From: Mermis nigrescens
Lineage: Eukaryota; Nematoda; Enoplea; Mermithida; Mermithidae
NCBI GenBank assembly: GCA_036768485.1
Contig: JAVLUZ010000142.1
Coordinates: 18,411,735-18,475,734 of the forward strand
DNA length: 64,000 bases
Reading direction: 5' to 3'
Of this stretch, positions 43,489-55,344 are shown in pieces. The notes below the pieces were generated by a model. It saw only the letters and a list, made by a program, of their open reading frames with translations. It made no database searches and was not told the origin of the DNA. The position numbers and the translations under genes were made by a program. Position 1 is the first letter of the stretch, and each line of letters begins with the position of its first letter.

Positions 43489-45436
43489 CGTACATTAAGA
43501 CCGCGCTCTCCGCAAAAAGTGGATTAACGCTTTGTAAGGAAGTTTAAGTATGTATGTGGGTACGCTACTACCGAACGTATATATGCGTGGTGGAGGGGTG
43601 TGTGGACTCAAACGAAAATCTGGCGGACACCTCCTTGAATCGGTAGTCACCCCAGAAATTGAATTTTTGATGCTACTTTTTGGCAATTCAGCCCCATCGG
43701 ACCCCAGAATTTGGTCGCTGCCCGCGACAGCTTAGGAAATAAATACGAATTAATCAAAATACATGGAGACAAGTAATTCCTCTTCATGAAATAATGCAAT
43801 GGAAGTGTTTATAGAGGTTTTAAGTTACGGTCGAGTGTCGCGCGTTTATTAAGGTTTTACTGAAATTTGAATAAATCAAAAAGACCAAGGCAGCTAGCAG
43901 CAGTAAGCATAGTTGGCGAGAGAAAGAATGGACAATGTAATTTATGATGATCTTTTGCTATCGTTGATCGTAATTTCTATCACATCTACTTGTCACATAT
44001 GTATGTAGCTGTCTGAAAGCAAGATCTATTCTAAAGTTTGTTGGGTTTTTATAGCAATAAATATCTTCATGCTAGAACGATATTTGAGAAGTCAAAAGAT
44101 TTATTACGGTTCAATTTCCTTACTTTTGAGCATGCACGCTTAAAAATTTTGTCGCTTTTCGTGTCCACGGGCTTATCTTATTTGAAGTCAAGGTCATAAA
44201 TGACCCTTTGCCCCTCAGGAGTCGAAACCCCCAGATTGCTGTAGACCCCCAGAATTCTATTTCTAGTAATGTTTGTAACAATTTCACCCATCCTGATCCC
44301 AGATTTTCTTGCTGCCCACGTATGATTCCCGCCCGACTAGGCCATTCCCTCGTTTTTTCATCTTTTTCTTTTGCTTTTGCCTGCCTCTGCGCAGTGCGTT
44401 CTTTGGCCGTCATTTGCCATGCACCCGTATGCGCCGCTCTTGTTTGCCTTGTTGCATGCAAGCATTGAGCTTACACGCGTTGTCTGCTTTGTGCCTAAAA
44501 GCTATTTCGTCGTTGTAGTAAGGGTGCATATGGTACCTTGTTGTATTTTTGATCGAGAAAGTTTACTCAAAAATATTCAAAATTGTCATTTAAACTATCT
44601 TCGCCTCGGTTGAATTTTCGTGCTTTTGCTTTCTGTCCTCGTGATTTATCTACACTTATAGTCCGTTTCATTTGAGTTTTTGGTTTTGAAAAATTCAAAG
44701 TGGCTACAAAATATTTGAACCAATACAGTAAATATTATATTTTGCAGTATATCGAGTCGTATGGAGACGTATGCTTTTGTTAAGCTGCATTACTGCATCA
44801 AAATTTTAAACGACTTTGTAGCCCGATTTCTGCGGAAAAATTCAAAAGAAAAACGCAAAGTTAAGAAACAGATTATATGTGGGAGGAACCAACAATATTT
44901 TCAAGTACGGAATCGGGACGAAAATAAGTTAATAATTATTTATCAATTGAGACTTCCGTAGGCTACAGAATATTCAAGTAAGTAAGCGCGCAACGCACCG
45001 AGATGGGTAAGTAAGTAAGTTTCAGTAGTTCCGCTTAGGCGTCAGCTTGTCTTGCTTGGTCTTGATCTCCTAGTACTCACTTGGTCTACGGCGTGGTGTA
45101 CTGGAGGTCAGGACACAGACAAGCTCATAAGATAAGCTAAGCTCGGAGAAGATAGTCTGTTTCACACAACTTCGTGCACAAAGTCTAAGAATTTTCACCG
45201 ACAGTAAGCCGAGGGTTACGATAATTATATATCAGATGAATGCTGTAATCGCAATCTGCCAGAATCTTGTCGAAGATGGTTGTAAAATTTATGACCGAAC
45301 TTTTGTGAAACAGACTATAGGTAAGGATAATAGTGGCTCTTGAGACCGCTAACAAATGTAATGGGGCTGAAAGCAGCAAACGCATGGCTTCGAAAATGTT
45401 AATAAGATTTTAAATATCTCTGCTTCTAGCGACTAA
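43489..45436. other. Gene-free spacer with repeat ends
   Basis: A family B-like fragment is at about 44195-44325 (CCCCCAGAATTCTATTT, TTGCTGCCCACGTATG); the minus-strand frame of 113 codons over 44120-44461 partly derives from it. A TATAGTCCGTTTCATTTGAG terminus is at 44658, and an inverted pair, AGTCTGTTTCACACAAC and TTTTGTGAAACAGACTATA, lies at 45159-45318 (family L). A 66-codon frame at 44761-44961 follows an acceptor-like TTTTGCAG but has no recognised domain. Confidence 0.4.
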
Positions 45437-45636
45437 CAGGGGCGGATTTGGGGGGGGGCAGCGGGGGGGGCGGCCGCCCCCATCGGCCCAAAATATGGCA
45501 CAAAATTAAGATTTTTGAGCGATTGATTTTAAGCGATTTCCGGTTCAAAACGGAAAATTTTTCCGCCAAAGTCAGGGTTCCGCCCCCCCTTAGGGGTACG
45601 GCCCCCACCCTTAGAAAAATCTTGGATCCGCCACTG
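45437..45636 (+). mobile_element. hAT-like miniature element, family C
   Basis: The copy is 200 bp. Starts CAGGGGCGGATTTGGGGG and ends TTGGATCCGCCACTG. Flanks GCGACTAA (45429-45436) and GCGGATAA (45637-45644) agree at 6 of 8 positions. Confidence 0.8.
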
Positions 45637-45644
45637 GCGGATAA

Positions 45645-46157
45645 TTTTATGGAAGTTTTAGCGTTTGGTTGCGAATCGGTCAAACTTTAATTTAATTTTT
45701 TGAGTTTAGAGTGATCTCTTTGTCACACGATCAGAAAAAGGAGACAAGAAATATTTAAAGCAAGATAAAATTAGTCGTTGTAAAGTGACTGAAGAAAGCT
45801 GCGCAGCTAAACGCGAACACATTGGTGAATCTGATGTTACGACTTATTTAATTTGTAGAGCGAAGGGCAACCTCAGAGAAATTGATAATTTCTGAGTAAC
45901 GCTCCTTAACTATATTTTGAAATCTACTGTAAGACTGAGAGGGGCCAAACAATGCATATTACAGAGTAAGAGAGAAAAGTAGAGAAAAGTTAAAGCGGAG
46001 TAAATATGAATAATAAGATACAATTTAAAGACAATAATAAATAAGACTTAGGAATTGCTAGACAATTTTTGGTAAATTGGTTTTAAGTTATACCCGTTGT
46101 TTTAGAGATTACAACTTGTAGCATTTCCGAATGGGTTCAGAAGCGAAATGAGTTGTC
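45645..46157. other. Gene-free spacer
   Basis: AT-rich and apparently unique; no gene or structured repeat seen apart from a short AGAGAAAAGT duplication near 45970. Confidence 0.3.
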
Positions 46158-46680
46158 GGCATAGGTGGGCAGCATTAGAATTCGGGGGATCGCAAGATTT
46201 TTCAAAGGTCAAAAAATGGTCTTACAAATGGTGGTATGCATGCGTGGGCAGCAAGAAAATTCTGGGGGGGGGGGTGCAAGATTTTTGAAGGTCGAAAATG
46301 GCCTTCAAAAATGGTAGTGGCAATAAAAACACCATTTTTCGACGTTTCTCATCAAGCACTATCCATTGGCATCAAAAAATTGCTGCGAAAAAAACGAAAA
46401 AATTTTCAAAAATTGGAATTCTGGGGGGTATTTTGATTTTGGGGGGGGGTATTTTGGTTTCTGGGGGTGCATACCACCCCAAACACGCCTTGGTGTGGTG
46501 GTATGGCGAAAAAACACCATTTTCAACATTTTTTATCAAGCACTATCCATTGCGTAACAAACAATCGTGAAAGAAACAAAAAAATTTCGAAAATTGAATT
46601 TTTGGGGCGGAGTATTTTGTTCTTTTCGGCATCAGGCCTTCTGGGGTTGTATACCCCCGCACCAACCCCCACCCTCTAAG
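46158..46680 (-). mobile_element. Family B element interrupted by another family B element
   Basis: Left end CATAGGTGGGCAGC at 46158; the right part (46504-46680) carries the usual ATGGCGAAAAAACACCAT block and a G/C-rich end. The sequence is interrupted at TGGTGGTA by the copy at 46237-46495. The right terminus is diverged. Confidence 0.7.
46237..46495 (-). mobile_element. hAT-like family B copy nested inside family B
   Basis: The copy is 259 bp. Starts TGCATGCGTGGGCAGC and ends ACACGCCTTGGTG. Perfect target duplication TGGTGGTA at 46229-46236 and 46496-46503. The family inserted into its own kind, in the same orientation. Confidence 0.88.
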
Positions 46681-47925
46681 CACGAGCGGTTGTTGGCTTT
46701 CCTACACGAGCAATACACATTCCAGCTTTTTCGGGTAAATCCTACATTATTAATTTAATCACCCAACTTTGTTGGGTTATATAAACAAGATAAGCGCGTT
46801 TTCGCGTCAACTTTGTTGAAGTTATTAGCCTTTTTATCCGTCCTTGTTTGACAAATACAACGATGTTTAACATCGAAAATGATGTCGGACCTACACTTCG
46901 AAATGAATGATATTCAAAAAGCTATTACCTGTTTATTTCCTCTTTAATTCATAAATGTACGGAAGAAATTTGCAGGATCATGAGCCAACCAATATAAAAA
47001 TGAAGCATGCAAAGAAGTGGGATTACAAATTATGTTCTATGAAAGTGAAGCCACAAAACAAGTACAAACATAATCTGACACAAATATTACAAATTTTACT
47101 AACAGCACAACCTGAAAATGGCTAGTCACGAGACGACGACCACACATGCACGTGGTGGGGGGATCTACACCCTCACATTGGAAAAATGGAAAATTTTTCA
47201 GGGAACATGAGGACAATAAAGGCAAAAAACAGATTAAAATTAAAAATTTTCCTCAAAAATGTTTGAATTGACCAGAAACTGTATAATAAAGCACTTTTAA
47301 CGCTATTTTAGCGCTTATACCAGTTTTGAGGTGATTTCGGCAATATCTTGGAATTTTGGTGAAACTGAGGTTTTCTAAAATAAGCAAGCTAGATATCGAT
47401 TACAGTTAAAATACTTGTGTTAACATGCAGCTGATTTTAACTTCGCTCGCGACGCGATTGATTGAAACTGTAGGAACTGAAACTGAAGTGAACTGCCTAA
47501 AACATGCTAGTGGGTTCTAGGTAACGCCCATAATCTCAAAGTCAGGGGCTAAACTTTACTATATGGTGTGAACGGAAAACTTGCAGATGTACGTGGAAAG
47601 GAACGATATTGATTTAAATGAGGAGGACATGCATAAAGAAGGTGCGGAAAAAAATTTTATGAAAAACGGACCAATATTGGTGAAGATAGAGTCACTCAGG
47701 ATATAGCTACTTTAAAGTGAGGTATTTTACAGTTTACCAAAAATGTTCGAATTTGGGCTGAAAACATATGTATCTGACATTTTCAAGGTCGCTGATTACG
47801 AAAAAATAACTTTTATTTTACGGAAAAAAATTTTGTTTGAAAATTTTCAAATTTGAAAAAATAATTTTTTGCATGTTCTTTCTGTCTAGATAATGTGAAA
47901 ATTCAAGTTTCTGCTTAAATGACGC
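46681..47925. other. Gene-free spacer
   Basis: No supportable gene or RNA. A G-rich fragment near 47150-47220 and AT-rich stretches elsewhere; bases 47760-47900 resemble the sequence preceding the 20-bp array at 38520-38600. Confidence 0.3.
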
Positions 47926-47929
47926 TTAG

Positions 47930-48092
47930 GCTTAGGCTTAGTTTATCTGAGAAGGTGTTTTCGGCTGCTTAGGTCGAGGTCGCTCCCGCTTAGGTCGAGG
48001 TATAGATGCTTAGGTCAACGTATAGATGCTTAGGTCGATGTATAGATGCTCAGGTCGATGTATAGATGCTTAGGTCGACCTAAGTTGGGTAC
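47930..48092 (+). repeat. 20-bp tandem array, second copy
   Basis: Has the same leader as 38609 (GGCTTAGGCTTAGTTTATCTGA, then GGTCGAGGTCGCTCCCGCTT) followed by about five 20-bp units of TAGATGCTTAGGTCGATGTA type, same orientation. It lies 9.3 kb from the first array, with the Merlin gene in between. Confidence 0.8.
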
Positions 48093-48578
48093 ATGTTATT
48101 CTGCATTCCACTGTTTGAATCTTCAAATGGTTGGAACTTTAAGATAATCCAAAAATGCTGTTTGAATCGTATTTAAGTAGAAATCTTTAATTGGATGTAA
48201 ACAATGCTAAAAATAGTGAAATTAAAAAAAATTCTTGAAAATTTGGGCAAAAAATCACAGAAAAATTTTTTCTTTAATCTTGGTTTCCACGCAGTATAAC
48301 TTAATTTTTTGTAATCTGCGACCTTGAAAATGGCAGGAAAATATTAATTAGTAAAAATTGGAAACCTTTGATAAACTGCTAAGATTCCTTAAAGTGGCTC
48401 AAAATGGTGAATGTCGAAGTATGATGTTTGAAGTACCGTAACTCTGTGAGTTTTGTATGGATTTGGTTTATTATTTTTTTCCGCGTCTTTTAGTGACACA
48501 AAGTATCGTTTTTGCGCAATTGTATGGCAGTTCTGCCGGAATGGCGCAAAATCGGTTCACACCATATTCTTCAAAAAC
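48093..48578. other. Gene-free spacer
   Basis: AT-rich. Overlapping open frames starting at 48453 and 48457 run into T-rich GGTTTTTT repeats and are not called. Confidence 0.3.
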
Positions 48579-48586
48579 TCCAAAGT

Positions 48587-49359
48587 CAGGTTTGGAAAAA
48601 ACCAAAGTTTTGAAAATTTTCGATTTTTTGGTTTTTTGGTTTTTTATGGTTTTTTATGGTTTTTTAATGGTTTTTTTTATGGGTTTTTAATGGTTAAATT
48701 TTGGTTTTTATATCTTAGTCGTGAGTATAAGTGTTTAAATGCTTGATTATGATTAAAAACCACTAGAATTAAAGAACAGGCATGAGTTGCCTAAACAATT
48801 ATTCAGGAAAAATAACAAAAGTGAACAATTCCAAATTTATTCGGTAGAATAAACGGCAACATTAACAATCATTTTCTTCTTGTTTATTTCCATCGCTAGA
48901 AATATCTACGGTCGTTCCTTCGAGTTGGTTGATAAAATTTTGAAAAACTGGAAAAATTTCAATTTTTATTGCTATTTTTGGCCGTTTTGGCTGTTTTGGT
49001 ATTTGGTCCCCCCGAAAATAAGTTAGTCCCCCCAAAATTGGAGGGTCAGTCTACGTGCCTGGATCATCATTACATTATACTATTATAATTACGACTCTCT
49101 TAAAAAAAAGTTCAACCAAAATGAAAATAAATTATTTCATGCCGTTTATTCCCTAAATAATTAGTCTACTCTATGCTAGAGTAAAGAGTACTATTTGCAC
49201 ATGTTTACAAATGATGAAATATGAATCTTGCGACATTTTTTAACATCGACATGAAAAAACCAAAAAAAAAACAGAAACCAGGCCGATTTTTTAAACCATA
49301 AAAAATCATAAAAAACCAAAAAAATCAAAAAACCAAAAAACCACGCCCGGTCAACCCTG
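48587..49359. mobile_element. hAT-like candidate with GGTTTTTT/AACCAAAAAA inverted arrays
   Basis: Left end CAGGTTTGG followed by GGTTTTTTGGTTTTTTATGG repeats (48620-48690). Right end CGGTCAACCCTG preceded by the complementary AAAACC arrays (49290-49342). Flanks TCCAAAGT (48579-48586) and CTCAAAGT (49360-49367) match at 6 of 8 positions. A family D right terminus (GTCTACGTGCCTG) near 49060 marks an internal insertion whose left end I could not find. Confidence 0.6.
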
Positions 49360-49367
49360 CTCAAAGT

Positions 49368-49746
49368 AAGCCGTAGTACTTAATAAACCAACCAACGTGG
49401 GAGTAATAACTAGTGATCGACCGGGGCTTCAGTCCCAGCCCCAATTATCCCCGGCCCCGGTAATCTGCGGTCATTTTCCAGCATCCTAGGCCTCGGCCGG
49501 GGCAAGGACAAAAAATGGTCGGGGCCGGGGAAAATGTAGTGTAATTCGTATTTTGTACAGGAGGTGATACTGCCAGTTATTTATCAATAAGCAAGTGTTA
49601 ATTTTGAGAACTGTACTGATAAGACCAAATGTATACTTACTTAGTCCTTAATATAACTTTGCTACTGTGTATAAATGAGTTTTAACTGGATAAAATGTTT
49701 TGGAAAATCTGCATGTTTTTGATTCCTTCACTTGACTTTTTAAACC
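49368..49746. repeat. One-ended hAT-like terminus with CCGGGG repeats
   Basis: TAGTGATCGACCGGGGC begins at 49411 and is followed by CCCCGGCC-type repeats up to about 49530. It resembles the ends at 19993 and 36574, but no complementary right terminus occurs nearby. The GC-rich patch at 52820-52895 may be related. Confidence 0.55.
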
Positions 49747-50987
49747 AAGGCACTGATTATTGGCCAATGTTGGCCCCAAATTTTTTGTTAAAGGCCAATA
49801 TTGGCCAATAGCGAGTGCATTAGGGGCCAATATTTGCAAGATTTAAAATTCTTAAAAAGCTTCGCATCCATGATTTTTGAACCCCGTACTTTTGTGTTGG
49901 TAAACTCACGCTCGCACAATGCGCCATACCAAAATTGTGATCAGAAATCAGAAGAATAATACTAATGCTATCTCTTATATACAGTATACGCAGTTGCTAT
50001 TTTTGTAAGAAACATGTAATAAAAATAAGAAATTGGAATGGAAGACTAGAAGAGAGAAAGAGAAAAGCAAGTGAAGAACACACATTATGTGATAAAAATA
50101 CAGTAAATAATGATAAACATATTATGTAGAAAAATTAGAACCTGCTGGAAAAATACTATTTACATTCAAGTAAATCTTAAAGAGAATTTCAACTTACCGT
50201 AAAGCATAAGATATCACACGCTGAATCTGTATGACCAGAATTAAGTATAGTCTGTTTCGTTTATTGGAAAGCTTTTCCGCTGAATTTAGTCCGCATAAAT
50301 GAGGCTACAAAAGTGACCTATAAGTACATACCTATGTGATGCAGTCTTGCCTCTTAGCAGTATCAAAGATCATAATGCGACTCGATATTTTTCAGAATAT
50401 ACCTATTTGCTGTCGCATTAGTATAAAACACCTTTGTAGCCACTTTAAACTTTTCAAAAACCCTGGATCAAATGAAACACACTATAGTTGTGTAGGTACC
50501 TGTATACGTAGTACCTATTGTCCTGCTACATAGGTAGGTAACCTCATTTGAAATCACATACTGACATGGCATTAGAATATTTATGCACACATGTATGTAC
50601 ATATGCATTTATGTAGGTACATATGTAGGATTTTGCAATACATAAGGCAAACCAACGACAATTAGAAATACCTACCATACAATTCAAACTACATAGGCAT
50701 AAAAGATAGGATACGCAATCTCTTTCAAACAAAAAATAGCAAGTGCGTATACTGTATATAACAGATAGCATTAGTATCATTCTTCAGAATCTTGATCACA
50801 ATTCCGCTATGGTGCAGTGTGCGCGCGTGAGTTTACCAACAGAAAAGTGTGGGGTTCAAAATCCACGGATGTGAAGCTTTTTAAGAATTTTAAATCCTGC
50901 AAATATTGGCCCCTAATGCACTTGTTATTGGCCAATATTGGCCTTTAACAAAAAATTTGGGGCCAACATTGGCCAATAATCAGTGCC
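49747..50987. mobile_element. Fold-back element with arms of about 255 bp
   Basis: AAGGCACTGATTATTGGCC at the left edge mirrors GGCCAATAATCAGTGCC at the right. The inverted arms run to about 50005 and from about 50735, including GGCCAATATTGGCC palindromes and CTCTTATATACAGTATACGC-type sequence. A 7-bp repeat TTAAACC flanks it (49740-49746 and 50988-50994). A small element lies near its centre at 50255-50484. Non-coding. Confidence 0.75.
50255..50484. mobile_element. Small inverted-repeat element, family L
   Basis: Ends TATAGTCTGTTTCGTTT and AAATGAAACACACTATA are inverted with two mismatches. Related termini are at 44658 and 45159-45318. A TA target site, as used by Tc1/mariner elements, is possible but not demonstrable here. 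Confidence 0.55.
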
Positions 50988-51009
50988 TTAAACCAAATGC
51001 TACTTTTAT

Positions 51010-51210
51010 CTCATTTATTCGTAGCTAGTAGCTGAAACATTTAGAGTTGACAAATACGTTCTATTTTTAGCTGGAATTTGTACGTTTTCAAGAACTATTT
51101 CTACAAAAACACTTACATTTAATTGAATGAGGACCGCTTGCTTTAAAACGCGTTTCTTGTGTAATAGTTATTAGGAATGTTAATTATAGGCGAATGTAAA
51201 CTACGCAGCA
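51010..51210. other. Gene-free spacer
   Basis: Short AT-rich sequence with nothing recognisable. Confidence 0.3.
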
Positions 51211-51219
51211 GATCTCTCA

Positions 51220-52560
51220 AACAGTTTCCCAAGGTCCAGAGTTGAGGAAGGGATGAAATCCCAAAATGGGGGACCAGTAAATTAAGTGGTGTATAGCCGA
51301 CACTATTTTTTGTACGAGTTTCTTTGTGCTTGTATAAAGATCTCCAAAAAGGTCTTTGTAAGCTAACAAATTTTTATAGCTATATTATAAAAATATATTT
51401 CTAAACATACACATTTTTGCGTACTACCAGTGTGTGACCTGAGACCGGCATGCAGTCTTAAACAGTGTCTTTTGTACAAGGTACCTTTTTAAATGTACAA
51501 AGATGATACCCAAACGTCTTTGTACATTTTGTACATGCAAATTTATGTATACTCTAATATGGTACAGTACCGATTTCAGTGTGGTAAAACATTGTTTTTC
51601 GAATTTTGGCTAATTTTTGGGTTTCTGAATATTTGACATTTTCCATTTTCCCATTCTAAGCGCATTAGTGCTTATTACAAGATTTAATTGGCATATTACA
51701 ATTTCTGTAATATTTCTAATTTTGCAGTACAAGTTGTTTTAGCTTTCTCAGTCGAGTTTTATGGGTGACTTCCATCAAATGCTCATAAAAATTTTGGCAC
51801 TTCGCGCCAAACTAATATTATCAACTAAATTCAGGTCTAATTTTCACACTTAGAACCATGGTTTTTTCATATTCGGTGAAGATTTTTCCTGATGTACAAA
51901 GACTTTTTAGAACTGTCTTTGAACATGTACAAAGATTTTTGGGAAGACAAAAGCTGTAAAAAAGGTGTAAAATTCCTAATTGCAAATTCTACTATTTTTG
52001 AGATTTTCAGGAGGGTAGGCGGGTCCAAAAATCGGAGCTGCCTACCCCCCCTGAAAATGGCCGAGAAATATACATGTAACAGGGGGTTTGGGCGATCTTC
52101 CGCCCACGCTTTGAAACCCTAAACCCCCTTGAAAGTCAAAAATGTTTGACCACACTCCCCCACTTTTGGCGAAAACTTGTGCTTTTTTTGGCCATTTTCA
52201 TGTGTTTTTGCCATTTTTGACCTAAAATTGGAATCGCTAACCCCTGTCCTTTAAAAATGGTCAAGGACCCCTACCTAAGATTTTCAACCATTACATGTAT
52301 ACTGAGGACCCCTCATAAAATTTTGAGCAATTACATGCATGTTTTATATTGATGTTTTGTCTATTTACTCATGCTCACATTCAAAAATACTGTATCATTT
52401 TGTGAAATTCTAATAGTTATGTACACTTTTACTATACTAAAAAATTAAGTTCAAAAAATTCAAGAGGTTTTCACCAAAAATCGTCTGACACTGACTTTTA
52501 TCTTGGACCCTGAGGGGGGGTAATACCCCCTGACCCCCTCTGGTAATGTGTGATGTCTCA
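51220..52560 (+). repeat. Family I repeat, plus orientation
   Basis: Shares an ordered series of blocks with 61440-62960 in reverse: TTTCCCAAGGTCCAGAG, ACTACCAGTGTGTGACCT, TGTACAAAGA hairpins (51490-51540 and 51893-51945), TGCTTATTACAAGATTTAATT, CAAGTTGTTTTAGCTTT, and a C-rich end GTAATACCCCCTGACCCCC. Contains an inverted palindrome GGCACTTCGCGCC near 51797. Two copies this long suggest an element of about 1.4 kb; termini are not defined. Confidence 0.65.
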
Positions 52561-53470
52561 ATTATTACATCCAATACCTATTCCGTCTATTTGCTACAGC
52601 AGCAGTAGCACTGTGCTAATAGCAGCCACATACAATTTATTGATGATTCAGACAATGAAACAATGAACTAAATGTGTTTCTTGTGACATAAATAATAATG
52701 AAACTCAATTTGAAAAGGCGCACCTAACTTTGCGCTTGCCATTTACTACTGAATGGAGCAGTCGCTCATTATTTCTCTTCCTATACCCACCCCAAGTATA
52801 TGTCATTGCAATAATATTTTCCTTGTCTGACTCCTGCCCTGGCACGGCCCTGGCCCCAACTCCGGCCAGGGCCAGGGAATTTTTTCAGTCCCGGTCAGCT
52901 GTTGGGACGGTGGGGCTGTTGGGATTGTGAGGCTGTTAGGATTGGTGGGGCTGTTGGGATTGGTGGGGCTGTTGGGATTGGTGGGGCTGTTGAGATTATT
53001 GGTGGGGCTGTTGGGACTGATGGGGCTGTTGAGATTATCGGTGGGGCTGTTGGGACTGGTGGGGCTGTTGAGACATCACCCTTTAATATCCAATTTGCAT
53101 CTTTGACGTCATATATTTTAATGCGAAGTAACATGTCTGCATATTTTCTGTCTGTATTTTATTCGGTAGATAGATGTTGGTGCCATTTTCAGAGTCTCCT
53201 TCTGTTGTAAATTTAAAAAAAAACGAAACGAGAGTATTTCAATTATTTTAATATCTAAACGCGCTACTGTACAGGCGAGGCAATATATCACCTAAGAAGC
53301 AATCACGCAATCTGAGTGTATTCACAAATAATGGGACCAAGTTGTTCATATGAGACATCATAACTCATAAATTCTCATGGACCCGGACCCGGACCCGAAC
53401 CCGTTATTTTTCCTAGACCCGGACCCGGACCCGATATTCCAAAAAATGTGGACCCGTTGCATCCCTAATT
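52561..53470 (+). repeat. Minisatellite and GC-rich repeat ends
   Basis: Bases 52820-52895 hold CCTGGCACGGCCCTGGCC-type GC repeats. Bases 52905-53075 are a minisatellite of about 19-20 bp, GGTGGGGCTGTTGGGATT with variants, about nine units. Bases 53378-53450 carry GGACCC/ACCCGG hexamers ending in CCGTTGCATCCCTA (to 53467), the same terminus as the right end of 60982-63358, here without its partner. A 102-codon frame across the minisatellite is an artefact. Confidence 0.75.
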
Positions 53471-55152
53471 GTTACGAAACAAAATAAATTTTGACATGTA
53501 ACGCGTAGGACGAGGCACATTTTATAGATAATTACCATGTTCTGTCTACTAAGTGGAGAATATGGCAGGAGAAAAATATTTTTTGTCCCAGACTCTTTAC
53601 AATAAACCGCATCTAAATTTGGAAGTATTACTTTCGAAAAAATAAAAAACGCTATTCTGGATTTTATGACTGTCTATCTTTTGAAACCAAACAGACTGCA
53701 TGAAATGTAAAACTGAGTTAGATTTGCTTTTGCACATGAAAACAGTAAAAAACCGTCTACTTTACACTCCTGTGCAGCAACTAATGAGTGTAAAGAGATT
53801 TTAAGACCAGATTCATAATCTAAAACTCGGGGAACAACATTTTTCAAAATAAAATTGGCCCTCCGTAAATTGTTTGATACCCAATGCTCTGCCCCCACAT
53901 TTTCGCTGCAGCCCACCTACGCCCCCAGAATTTCTATGTTGTACACGTATGTTGGGGATTCCCATCACTCCGTGTTACTGTTAAATGTACGCCTGGGTAA
54001 CCCCCATTGTCCTCTTCAAGCCGTAAAGCCGCACATCTGGGAGGTGGAATTTTTTAAACGATAATGAAAAGCCACATTGTTTATACCTTTTTACACTAAA
54101 CCCCGAGCTAGTAATGAGTGTGCCAAGGTGTTGTGATATGTAGCAATTTTGGTGATTTTTTACGAAGATTGGCAACAACTTAGCATAAATGAGTCACAAA
54201 ATTTAAGGACAAAAAAGTTTTAGAGCACAAAATTTTCTATAACACTTTTTTTCATTTTTTGGAAAGTAGTGTGAGTTGCCGAAGTACAGTATCCTAAGTT
54301 GAAAAATGGGTTGAAATATTTGGGTCTCTTTTATCGTATGTCAACCTCTCTGAGTCGGGACAAAGCATCTCTAGTAAAAGCGTAGTACGTTTTAAATGTC
54401 ACACATTGAATTTGATCTCGTTTCTTAACATTGGTATTGAGTCACTTTTACACTGTGAGGGTCTGTGAGGGTGAAGTGTACGCTTTTATATCATTTCTCC
54501 TGCTAACATCTTGTCGAGACATAATTTCTATACTAAGAGCGTATTATCTTTTAAGGATGACACCTAAAACTTGTCCGCATTTTTCTACTCAATATTGAGT
54601 TGATTGGAGGAGAGGTAATAAAGTTAACAAAGCAGGGATTAAAAACGCATTTTTGCCTCGTTGTTATCCGTCAACGTTTCCGGTAAAGAGTCATTAAACA
54701 AAAACTTGTCTAAAAAACTTAAGTACGTTAGGTACTATAGAACGTTCCATTCAAACAGCCTATTTTCACTACATTCTTTTTACTGTATTAGTTTTTCACT
54801 GCACAGACTGGTTCCTAAATTATGCTGTCGTACCGGCTTGCGTTGTTTTCAGCATGCTACAATGGTCTAGCAAGTTAACTAAGAGAACTACAAGGAATCA
54901 GACTTTGATAGTTCATTAGAAAGAAGATAAAATTTTCCAGCTATTCACTGAAACAATTTTTAAATATATAAATTGAAACCGCAAAGAATTATTAATGGAA
55001 ACGTCTAGAACTACGGTGCATGGCTCAAAATGAAAATTGCGAGCTCTTTATCAAACCAGACAAGTGAGTTGTGGAATCATTCGAAAGCGCTTTTCTTGCA
55101 CTTTTCAAAATATACTTAACATTTAATAATATACAATTTATGGGGCGTAATA
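53471..55152. other. Gene-free spacer
   Basis: No supportable gene. A G/B-like terminus (CAGAATTTCTATGTTGTACA, then CGTATG) is near 53928-53950. The remainder is AT-rich, with several small open frames lacking domains. Confidence 0.3.
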
Positions 55153-55344
55153 TGCATAGCTGGTATTGGTGTAGTATGTCTCCACCTTGCCAAAAATGCA
55201 CCCACCTAGGTGTAGCATGTCTCCACCTCACCTAAAATTATTTTTTATGGATATTGCTTCTTAAATAATTGTTTTGTAAAACATACCTGTACGGGTTTAA
55301 CCAGTTCGCATAAGTGGTACCTAATTTGCATAACTTTAATGAGA

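Noticed and set aside
44120..44461. 113-codon minus-strand frame, basic N-terminal part
   Set aside because: About half is a family B-like fragment; the remainder has no recognisable domain or splice evidence.
44761..44961. 66-codon frame following TTTTGCAG
   Set aside because: Acceptor-like signal only; next to a family L terminus, AT-rich composition, no domain.
52895..53210. Gly/Ala/Val-rich and Pro/Ala/Thr-rich frames on the two strands
   Set aside because: Translations of the GGTGGGGCTGTTGGGATT minisatellite.
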